28,779 bases of DNA from JANPPS01 sp043758105. GTDB taxonomy: Bacteria > Pseudomonadota > Alphaproteobacteria > Acetobacterales > Acetobacteraceae. The stretch covers positions 1-28,779 of the forward strand of contig JAYVOF010000136.1 of NCBI GenBank assembly GCA_043758105.1, read 5' to 3'. A program made the translations under genes and the position numbers. Below are positions 22,778 through 28,779 of the stretch, piece after piece. Under the pieces are notes generated by a model. It was not told the origin of the DNA. It worked only from the letters and a program-made list of their open reading frames with translations, and searched no databases. Within the stretch, counting starts at the first letter, position 1; every line of letters begins with the position of its first letter.

Positions 22778-24276
22778 TCCCGGCCTCTGCCGACGGCAGT
22801 TGGCGCTTGGTGGACGACCACGCCGCCCGGGCGCAGGGCCTGGTCGTGAGCCCGTTCGCGCATCTGCCAGAGGCCTGCGCCCTGTTCCTGCAACTGCCGC
22901 CCGTGTGTGGCGGCGCCTGGCTGGCCGGCCTGCAAGCCGTCTGCCCGGTGACCGACGCGTCCGGCAAGACCGAGCCCGCCAGCGCCCTCGGTCTCACCTG
23001 GACCGGGTTGCAGGCGATGGGCCTGGATGACACGACGCTGGCCACCTTCTCCCCCGCATTCCGGGAAGGCATGCATCAGATCGACCGCAAGCGCCGCCTC
23101 AGCGACATGCCGAAAGACGGTACCGTGATCGAGGGCGGGCCCCTTTGGAGCGGTAACACGCCGGAGACGTTCCCGGACCCCGACGATCCCACCCCCATCG
23201 ACACCCCGAAGACCGTGCACGCCGCGCTGCTGCTCTATGCCGCAAATGCCGACGCGCTGGCGGCCATGCTGGCGCCGGTCCTGCCGGTGTTGCAACAGCA
23301 CGGCATCACGGTCTCGCACCAACTCGGCCTGTCGCTGCGGTTCGACGCCGAAGGGTGCGCGCGGGAGCATTTCGGATTTGCCGACGGCCTGTCGCAGCCG
23401 GTGCCGGAAGGCGACGCCATCGTCTCGCCGAGTGGTACGAAGCTGCAACATGACCCCCTGCACGGCATCGCCGCCGGCGACGTGCTGATGGGCCACCCGA
23501 ACGCGCAGAAGGAGCCGGCGCCGGGCCCGATCCTGCGCCAGGACCGCGACCCGACCGGCGTGCTCACGGCCGGCGCCGCGCCCGAGGGCTTCCGCAATCT
23601 GGGCCTGGACGGCAGCTATCTGGTGATCCGCGAGCTGCGGCAGGACGTGGCGGCGTTCTGGAAGTCGATGGACGCGGCCATCGGTCAGGACGGCAGGAGC
23701 GCGGAGTGGCTGGCCAGCCGCGTGGTCGGCCGCACGCTCGATGGTGACCTGCTGGTGCCCGGCGGCACACTGCCCCGAAGCGGCGACTGCCCGGATAATA
23801 GCTTCAGCTTCTTCGCCACCGACCCGCGCGGCCTGGGCTGCCCGGTGGGCTCGCACATCCGCCGGGCCAATCCCCGGGACGGGCTGGCGCCCAACGCAAT
23901 CGCCGCCCCCGACCTGCTGGCCGCGGCACAGAACCACCGCATCCTCCGCCGCGGACGCAAATTCGGCCCCACCATCCAGGACCCCCGCATCGATGACGGG
24001 GCGGAGCGCGGGCTGCTATTCATGTGCCTAAACACTGACCTCGCCCGGCAATTCGAATTCGTGCAGCAGACCTGGATGCTGAACGCCAATTTCGGTTGTC
24101 TGTTCAACGAAACGGACCCTTTGCTGGGCCCCAAAGGCCGCTTCACCGTGCCCGCCACGCCGCTGCGCTTCCGCCCGACCGTGGAAACCTTCGTCCGCTT
24201 CGCCGGCGGCGAATACTTCTTCCTGCCGAGTCTACCGGCGTTGGCTTATCTGCAGTCCTTGCATGTGCCGGTGTGA
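22759..24276 (+). CDS. Dye-decolorizing (DyP-type) heme peroxidase
   Basis: A 505-residue heme peroxidase that uses hydrogen peroxide to oxidise bulky organic substrates. The DyP signature GxxDG is GFADG at 206-210, with distal Asp209. The proximal heme-ligating histidine is predicted as His366 in VGSHIRRANPRDG. A distal arginine probably lies in ERGLLFMCLN. It is longer than bacterial DyPs of the EfeB class and resembles the class C/D-like larger forms. There is no signal peptide, so it is cytosolic or held by its membrane partner. ATG 22759 lies inside the upstream gene (19-base overlap), showing coupling. No encapsulin gene or cargo-loading partner is adjacent. Confidence 0.93.
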   Translation: MDAGFVVPASADGSWRLVDDHAARAQGLVVSPFAHLPEACALFLQLPPVCGGAWLAGLQAVCPVTDASGKTEPASALGLTWTGLQAMGLDDTTLATFSPAFREGMHQIDRKRRLSDMPKDGTVIEGGPLWSGNTPETFPDPDDPTPIDTPKTVHAALLLYAANADALAAMLAPVLPVLQQHGITVSHQLGLSLRFDAEGCAREHFGFADGLSQPVPEGDAIVSPSGTKLQHDPLHGIAAGDVLMGHPNAQKEPAPGPILRQDRDPTGVLTAGAAPEGFRNLGLDGSYLVIRELRQDVAAFWKSMDAAIGQDGRSAEWLASRVVGRTLDGDLLVPGGTLPRSGDCPDNSFSFFATDPRGLGCPVGSHIRRANPRDGLAPNAIAAPDLLAAAQNHRILRRGRKFGPTIQDPRIDDGAERGLLFMCLNTDLARQFEFVQQTWMLNANFGCLFNETDPLLGPKGRFTVPATPLRFRPTVETFVRFAGGEYFFLPSLPALAYLQSLHVPV

Positions 24277-24282
24277 CGGGCG

Positions 24283-24301
24283 CGATGGGTTTCACCCCAT
24301 A
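24283..24301 (+). repeat. Palindromic repeat family A, half copy
   Basis: gatgggtttcaccccatag is the left part of the family A unit. It lies seven bases after the peroxidase stop, in the same orientation as the copy at 24389. Confidence 0.65.
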
Positions 24302-24388
24302 GGTGGCGCGGGGGGATTACTCGGCGGCTTGGGCGGGAGCGAGGGTTGATGTTCCGGGAGCCGGGGAGCGTGTTTGAGGGTGGAAACC

Positions 24389-24410
24389 GATGGGTTTCAC
24401 CCATCCTATG
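24389..24410 (+). repeat. Palindromic repeat family A, copy supplying a stop codon
   Basis: A unit beginning gatgggtttcacccatccta. The complement of its end contains the TAG that terminates the minus-strand metallo-hydrolase at 24406-24408. Confidence 0.7.
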
Positions 24411-25215
24411 GTTTGAAGGCCTGCCGGTGGGCTTCGCGCATCACGGGCATGACCACGCCCAGATCGTCGATGACGCTGCCGTGGGAGGGGGCGATTAGGC
24501 GGGGGGGATAGGTCTGCATCAGGGCCTCGAGCCGGTCCATGAAGGGGGTGATGTCGACGTAGCGGCTCCAATACAGCGATGATTGGGTGAGGTAGGTGGC
24601 CAGTTCCAGCACGGGAGGGCCGCGGAGTTCGCTGGATAGGAGCGCGCATTCGCCGGCGCGGTGCAGCAATTCGTCCGGGAATTCGGGGGTTTGGGGGAGG
24701 TGGCCGTAGCCCAGGGAGTCGACCGGGAACAGCACTTGTTGCTTGTGTTCGTAGCCCCAGACCGTGTTGGGCAGGTCCTCGATGATGGCGTCCAGCAGGG
24801 TGAAGCGGAAGCCGCCGCCCAGCTCGAGCGTCGTGCCGTGCGGGACCGTGTGGAGGCGGGGTTCGTGGTCTGGGAAATACAGGTGATAGTCGCGCAAATC
24901 CCCGATGGCGATCGCCGCCTTGTATTTGTCGAGGAGCTTGCCGAGGTTGCCCGCGTGCGGGATTTCCGGGTGGGACGGCACCACATAATCGAGCGTGCGG
25001 CCGCGCAGGATTTGGTCGAGGTCGCGGTCCAGCTCGGGCCACATCGCGGGGGGTGCGGTGTCGAACAGCAGGGCTTTTTCGGTTCCCACGATGAGGTAGG
25101 CCGAGGTGTGGAAATGCACCGGTTCCGGAAAGGCGGCGCTCTCCAGGCAGCCGCCGACCCACCATACGCCGTCGGCGATTTCCCGGGGTAGCGAATGCTT
25201 GCTGAGCCGCGTCAT
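24406..25215 (-). CDS. Metallo-beta-lactamase-fold protein, flavodiiron-like metal site
   Basis: A 269-residue single-domain hydrolase-fold protein. Metal-site residues are His82, Glu84 and His87 in PSHPEIPHAGN, an HxExxH arrangement like flavodiiron proteins (HxExDH with the Asp replaced), plus Asp in FPVDSLGYGH and His in APSHGSVI. 'FHTSAYLIVGTEKALLFDTA' is the usual first beta-hairpin. There is no flavodoxin domain, so it is not a complete flavodiiron enzyme. The start ATG lies inside a family B palindrome and has no visible ribosome site, and the stop lies inside a family A repeat, so both ends may have been altered by repeat insertion. A second MBL-fold gene lies just upstream on the same strand. 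Substrate unknown. Confidence 0.85.
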   Translation of the reverse strand: MTRLSKHSLPREIADGVWWVGGCLESAAFPEPVHFHTSAYLIVGTEKALLFDTAPPAMWPELDRDLDQILRGRTLDYVVPSHPEIPHAGNLGKLLDKYKAAIAIGDLRDYHLYFPDHEPRLHTVPHGTTLELGGGFRFTLLDAIIEDLPNTVWGYEHKQQVLFPVDSLGYGHLPQTPEFPDELLHRAGECALLSSELRGPPVLELATYLTQSSLYWSRYVDITPFMDRLEALMQTYPPRLIAPSHGSVIDDLGVVMPVMREAHRQAFKP

Positions 25216-25304
25216 TGCGAGACACCGCTTGGTGGCGAAGCAATCCAGGGGCCACAGGCGCGCGTGTCACCCCTGGATTGCTTCGCCAAGCGGCTCGCAA
25301 TGAC
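25211..25304. repeat. Palindromic repeat family B, copy 2
   Basis: The arms gtcattgcgag...gaagcaatccagggg and cccctggattgcttcgccaa...ctcgcaatgac match the copies at 11803 and 28597. It lies between the two MBL-fold genes and contains the start codon (25213-25215) of the downstream one. Confidence 0.85.
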
Positions 25305-25318
25305 GGGGATGGAAAGTA

Positions 25319-26143
25319 TCATAGCGCCAGTTCCTCCAATACGGTCTGCAACGCGTCCAGATGCCGTTCCACCATCGCCCGGCCCTCGATCACCAGGCCA
25401 TGGCCCGGCGCGATCCGCTGGATATCGCGTCGCGCGCGGATGTCGGCAAGGTTTCGCAGGATTGCCCCGGTCTTTGCCTGCGCCAGCCAGCCGAATTTTG
25501 CCAGCAGATGGGCGCGGATCTGGGCGGTGTCGGCCTGGGCGGGTGAGGTTTCATCGATGATACGGCTGTCATCCGGGTGCTGTTGCACGGTGTGGCCCAG
25601 GGTGTCGGACGTGAACAGCGTGGCCGTGGCGGCGTCGTAGCCCCAGAACGTCGCGAGCAGCCGGATCGCCGGGCGCAGCACCTCGACCCCGCGTTCCGGC
25701 CCAATACTCATGGCGTAGCCGGGCGGCATGCGTTCCATCTGGATGCGGTTGCCGCGGCTGGCCGGGTCGATGAGCATGGCGGACTCGAACGCGTCGAACG
25801 GGTTCGGACCGCCGCCGGCATAGAGTTTTTCTATGGGGTAAACGCTGGCGATCTCACCGATGCTGCCGGTGACGTCCGGTTCGGGCCGGGTCAGGAAGAT
25901 CGAGATCGGGCGGCCCCTGGGCACCAGCGCCTCGAGCTGGGTGCGGATGGTGGTGCGGTGCGCATAGACGCCCGGGTCGATCAGCATCGCGGCCTCGCCT
26001 TCGATCAACACATAGGCGTTGATCGGTTGCCAGCCGCGTGCAGTGGGCGGCACCCAGCTGATCCGCCCGTCGAGTTCGGCCGAGCGGCCCAGCAGATAAA
26101 GCCGGCCCGGCACCAGCGCGATGGCGGCGTCCCGCATGTTCAC
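25319..26143 (-). CDS. Metallo-beta-lactamase-fold protein with degenerate metal site
   Basis: A 274-residue MBL-fold protein: 'QPINAYVLIEGEAAMLIDPG' (first hairpin), LFTSDTLGH (bridging Asp) and IAPGHGLVIEG (last His). The main metal motif, which in related proteins reads HPExDH, is TRPEPDVTG here (Arg86, Glu88, Asp90, Val91), so both histidines are lost. It may bind one metal weakly or be non-catalytic. GTG 26143 follows a GAGG ribosome site; ATG 26137 is an alternative. It precedes the other MBL-fold gene on the same strand with a palindrome between, so the two may be a divergent catalytic/non-catalytic pair. Confidence 0.8.
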   Translation of the reverse strand: MNMRDAAIALVPGRLYLLGRSAELDGRISWVPPTARGWQPINAYVLIEGEAAMLIDPGVYAHRTTIRTQLEALVPRGRPISIFLTRPEPDVTGSIGEIASVYPIEKLYAGGGPNPFDAFESAMLIDPASRGNRIQMERMPPGYAMSIGPERGVEVLRPAIRLLATFWGYDAATATLFTSDTLGHTVQQHPDDSRIIDETSPAQADTAQIRAHLLAKFGWLAQAKTGAILRNLADIRARRDIQRIAPGHGLVIEGRAMVERHLDALQTVLEELAL

Positions 26144-26195
26144 GGCGATAGCCTCATCGAATTAGCGCAATCGCTCCGGTCAGCGGCACTTCTCC

Positions 26196-26310
26196 GTGTC
26201 TTTGTGCCTTTGTGCCTTTGTGTCGAAAACTGTCGGACGACGCGGTGATCGGCATCTGTGTGATGGCCTGCATTCGACACAAAGGCACCAAGACACAAAG
26301 ACACCAAGGC
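26196..26310. repeat. CACAAAG-rich imperfect palindrome
   Basis: The left arm 26196-26227 (gtgtctttgtgcctttgtgc...tgtcgaa) pairs imperfectly with 26273-26310 (ttcgacacaaaggcaccaag...). The loop is 45 bases. Tandem 'ctttgtg' heptamers make each arm internally repetitive. It fills most of the gap between the divergent MBL-fold and SMP-30 genes (26144-26442); nothing else is evident there apart from the ribosome site of the SMP-30 gene. Confidence 0.75.
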
Positions 26311-26442
26311 GCTCGTCAAAATGATCATGGTGCTCAGGCTACCGCTTAGTAGCAAATCCGGTCAATGAAGATGTTGACCTTACGGGCGGGTAAGGGGCAT
26401 TGTCCCCTCCAAGGACCTGCAACGGCCCGCTTGAGGAAATCC

Positions 26443-27357
26443 ATGTTCGCGCCCCCCGAGACGATCCAGGCGGAGGTGTTCGCCACCCTGCCCGACGCCT
26501 TCCGCAAGTGCGAAATCCGCTCGGCGTGGTCCGATGCGCGGCGCGGCGGCAGGACGGTGCATAGCTTCCTGGAGGGACCGTCATTCGATCGGGAGGGCAA
26601 TCTTTATGTCACCGATATCCCGTTCGGGCGGGTGTTCCGCATCTCGCCGGAGGGCATTTTCGACCTCGTGGCCGAGTATGACGGGGAGCCGAACGGGCTC
26701 AAGATTCACAAGGACGGGCGGGCGTTCATTACGGATTACCGGAATGGCATCGTGGAGCTCGACCTGAGCACGGGTGCCACCCGGCCTGCGCTTGAGCGCC
26801 GCTATACCGAGGGGTTCCGCGGTGTGAACGATCTGTTCTTTGCCGCGAATGGCGACATGTATTTCACCGATCAGGGCCGCACCGGGCATCATGATCCGAC
26901 CGGACGGGTGTATCGCTGGACGGCGGATCAGCGTCTTCACTGCCTGCTCACGACCGGCCTCAGTCCCAACGGCCTGGTGACCAATGCCGATGAGAGCGCG
27001 CTGCTGGTGGCGATGACCAACGCCAACGCCGTTTGGCATTTTGCGCTGATGCCGAACGAGGACGTGTCCATGGTCGGCACGTTCGTGCAACTATCGGGCG
27101 GCGTGGGGCCGGACGGGATGGCGCTGACCGAGGCGGGGGGTTTGGTGGTCGCGCATCCGGGAATGGGGGCCGTGTGGGTGTTTTCCCAGCGCGGTGAGCC
27201 GCTCTATCGCGTCGTCACCTGCGGCTCGGATCTGCTGACCAATGTGGCCTTTGGCGGGCCGGATCGCCGCACGCTTTACATCGTCGATTCCGGTGCTGGC
27301 CTGATCCAAACGGCGCGGCTGCCGGTGGCCGGGCGGGCGATGTATTCGCACCAATGA
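26443..27357 (+). CDS. SMP-30/gluconolactonase-like beta-propeller protein
   Basis: A 304-residue protein of the SMP-30/gluconolactonase/LRE family, calcium- or zinc-dependent lactone hydrolases with a six-bladed propeller. Predicted metal ligands are Glu44 in FLEGPSFDREGNLYVTD, Asn in LSPNGLVTN and Asp in VGPDGMALTE; EPNGLKIHKDG and GVNDLFF are further family blades. ATG 26443 follows a TTGAGGAA ribosome site; an in-frame ATG at 26365 would add a non-family leader. Its stop overlaps an ATG (ATGA at 27354-27357), and the SBP gene starts 11 bases on, so the two form an operon. A lactonase fits a pathway containing a Baeyer-Villiger enzyme, but the loci are 16 kb apart. Confidence 0.87.
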   Translation: MFAPPETIQAEVFATLPDAFRKCEIRSAWSDARRGGRTVHSFLEGPSFDREGNLYVTDIPFGRVFRISPEGIFDLVAEYDGEPNGLKIHKDGRAFITDYRNGIVELDLSTGATRPALERRYTEGFRGVNDLFFAANGDMYFTDQGRTGHHDPTGRVYRWTADQRLHCLLTTGLSPNGLVTNADESALLVAMTNANAVWHFALMPNEDVSMVGTFVQLSGGVGPDGMALTEAGGLVVAHPGMGAVWVFSQRGEPLYRVVTCGSDLLTNVAFGGPDRRTLYIVDSGAGLIQTARLPVAGRAMYSHQ

Positions 27358-27368
27358 AGGAGTCGCCC

Positions 27369-28586
27369 ATGATTTCACGCCGCGTGACGCTGGCCGCAGC
27401 GATGACCGTGCCGTTCATCCGGCCCGCCCGGGCGGCCCAACCGCTGCGGATCGGGTGCCTGACCGACCTCAGTGGGCCGTATTCGGACCTGGTGGGGCTC
27501 GGCACCGTGAATTCGATCAAGCTGGCGATCCAGGACTTTGGCGCCCTGCACCCGGACGTGCCGGTGGAGCTGGTGGTCGCGGATTTCTCGCTGAAACCGG
27601 ATACCGGGCTGTCGATCATGCGCGAGTGGTTCGACAACCGGGGCGTGGACGCGATCATCGACGTGCCGCTATCGGCGTTGGCGCTGGGCGCGGTGCTGGT
27701 GTTGCAGGACAAGAACAAGGTCGGCCTGTTCACGTCGCCGGCCACGGGGGACCTGACGCGGGCCAGCTGCGGACCCAATCACGTGCATTTTGCGCCGGGC
27801 ACGTATTGCCTCGCGGCTTCGATGGTGCGGGCGATCGTGGAGAAGGGCGGTGACACCTGGTTCTTCATTGCGCCGGACTATGCGATGGGCAAGTCGATGG
27901 TGACCGACGGCGCGCATGAGGTGGAGCGCGCGGGCGGCCGGGTGCTCGGCAGCGTCTCCCACCCGTTCCCGGGCACGCATGATTTTTCAAGCTTTTTACT
28001 CGGCGCGCAGAGCAGCGGGGCGAAGGTGATTTGCCTGACCAACGCCGGGGAGGATGCGGCGAACTGCGTGAAACAGGCGCGTGAATTCAATATTCTCGGC
28101 CCGGGCAAGTTTCTGGCGGCGCCGTTTCTGGGCGATACGACGGTGCATGCGCTGGGGCTGGCGGACACGCAATCGACGTATTGGCCGAGCCCGTTCTATT
28201 GGGACCGCAACGACCGCACCCGGGCCTTTGCCGCGCGGCTCAGTGAGACCTTGCCCGCGCGGAAGCCAAATAAGGAGTGCGCGAACGCCTATTCCGGCGC
28301 GCTGCATTATTTGAAGGCCGCCGCCGCGTTGGGGGTCGAGGCGGCGAAGGCCGACGGACGGCGCGTGGTGCAGCAGATGAAGGCGATGGAGATGGATGAC
28401 GCGCTGTTCGGCCCGACGCGGATCCGCGAGGACGGCCAGACGCTCCGCGAAATGCTGCTGCTGCAGGTGAAGACCCCGGCGGAGTCCAAAGGGGAGTGGG
28501 ATCTATGCAAGGTCCTCGCGACCGTCGGGCCGGACGGGCTGTATGTGCCGCTGAACGAGGGCGGCTGCCGGATGGTGCGGACGTGA
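27369..28586 (+). CDS. ABC transporter substrate-binding protein, branched-chain amino acid type (orphan)
   Basis: A 405-residue Peripla_BP_6-family protein with a twin-arginine-like signal (MISRRVTLAAAMTVPFIRPA, cut after ARA). The mature start LRIGCLTDLSGPYSDLVG and the block 'DTWFFIAPDYAMGKSMVTDG' are family-typical. ATG 27369 has AGGAG 6 bases upstream. The C-terminus (LLQVKTPAESKGEWDL...EGGC) is paralogous to the SBP at 4047-5261. There are no permease or ATPase genes beside it. It is co-transcribed with the SMP-30-like gene, suggesting its ligand is linked to that hydrolase. The last 76 bases recur inverted at 28704-28779. Confidence 0.9.
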   Translation: MISRRVTLAAAMTVPFIRPARAAQPLRIGCLTDLSGPYSDLVGLGTVNSIKLAIQDFGALHPDVPVELVVADFSLKPDTGLSIMREWFDNRGVDAIIDVPLSALALGAVLVLQDKNKVGLFTSPATGDLTRASCGPNHVHFAPGTYCLAASMVRAIVEKGGDTWFFIAPDYAMGKSMVTDGAHEVERAGGRVLGSVSHPFPGTHDFSSFLLGAQSSGAKVICLTNAGEDAANCVKQAREFNILGPGKFLAAPFLGDTTVHALGLADTQSTYWPSPFYWDRNDRTRAFAARLSETLPARKPNKECANAYSGALHYLKAAAALGVEAAKADGRRVVQQMKAMEMDDALFGPTRIREDGQTLREMLLLQVKTPAESKGEWDLCKVLATVGPDGLYVPLNEGGCRMVRT

Positions 28587-28596
28587 TGCCCACCTC

Positions 28597-28693
28597 GTCA
28601 TTGCGAGCCGCTTGGCGAAGCAATCCAGGGGCAACGGGGGCGCTTTTGGCCCCTGTTGCCCCTGGATTGATTCGCCAAGCGGCTCGCAATGAC
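28597..28693. repeat. Palindromic repeat family B, copy 3
   Basis: The arms gtcattgcgagccgcttggc... and ...gccaagcggctcgcaatgac form a near-perfect hairpin at the centre of the larger inverted repeat. It is related to copies at 11803 and 25211. Confidence 0.85.
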
Positions 28694-28703
28694 GAGGTGG
28701 GCA

Positions 28704-28779
28704 TCACGTCCGCACCATCCGGAAGCCGCCCTCGTTCAGCGGCACATACAGCCCGTCCGGCCCGACGGTCGCGAGGACC
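28704..28779 (-). CDS. Partial substrate-binding protein, inverted duplicate (cut by window)
   Basis: The minus strand reads VLATVGPDGLYVPLNEGG-FRMVRT and a TGA at 28706-28704. It is identical to the last 24 residues of the SBP at 27369-28586 except for one Cys-to-Phe change. The rest lies beyond the window. If the sequence is real, two near-identical SBP genes face each other tail to tail; otherwise it is an assembly fold-back. Confidence 0.7.
   Translation of the reverse strand, partial: VLATVGPDGLYVPLNEGGFRMVRT

Larger units (their letters stand above)
28511..28779. repeat. Large inverted repeat: SBP gene end mirrored about position 28645
   Basis: Positions 28511-28644 and 28779-28646 mirror each other (position i pairs with 57290 minus i) over about 130 bases per arm. 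I see at least two substitutions: in the SBP tail (GGC TGC versus GGC TTC) and in the palindrome (gaagcaat versus gaatcaat). The arm continues beyond the window's right edge. Confidence 0.9.

Noticed and set aside
26196..26310. CRISPR-like array of CTTTGTG heptamers
   Set aside because: Units are too short, have no regular spacers and form a palindrome instead; no cas genes nearby.

Overview
The window looks like a chromosomal segment of a high-GC alphaproteobacterium. Gene content and codon use would suit Rhodospirillales/Acetobacterales, but nothing here fixes the genus. The left 6.5 kb is a graveyard around a tRNA-Ser(CGA) gene. It holds a deleted and frameshifted Eco57I-type DNA methyltransferase, a cadherin-like adhesin with three disruptions that is fused by deletion to the last residues of a HlyD-type secretion adaptor, an orphan branched-chain-amino-acid-type solute-binding protein (SBP), and a HicA/HicB toxin-antitoxin pair followed by AT-richer debris.

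The centre (6.5-16.9 kb) is a divergent catabolic/uptake locus. Leftward run a Baeyer-Villiger-type monooxygenase, an acyl-CoA dehydrogenase and a CaiB-type CoA-transferase, tightly overlapped. Rightward run a complete LIV-type ABC importer (SBP, two permeases, two ATPases; ATGA overlaps) and a thiamine-diphosphate (ThDP) enzyme. A perfect 9-bp inverted repeat with a 10-bp spacer lies between the arms and carries a TTGACA -35 box on each strand, so one regulator could control both. The simplest reading is import and oxidative degradation of one organic substrate, identity unknown.

An IS5-family (IS903-like) element with 20-bp perfect ends follows. It sits upstream of an overlapping housekeeping run: metK, trmB and a membrane acyltransferase. 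Next comes a two-gene unit of a membrane protein and a DyP-type peroxidase, whose ribosome site can fold into a hairpin. Two convergently placed metallo-beta-lactamase-fold proteins follow on the minus strand; the second has lost metal-binding histidines. After them come an SMP-30/gluconolactonase-like protein and a second orphan SBP.

Palindromic repeats of three types punctuate the window: family A at 5341, 15129, 24283 and 24389; family B at 11803, 25211 and 28597; and a CACAAAG-rich palindrome at 26196. They lie between operon genes and supply one gene's start and stop codons. At the right edge the sequence folds back on itself: the end of the 27369-28586 SBP gene reappears inverted with a substitution, either a tail-to-tail gene duplication or an assembly fold-back.

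No CRISPR array or rRNA is present. The strongest candidates for something undescribed are the shared divergent operator, the membrane partner of the DyP peroxidase, and the inverted SBP duplication.
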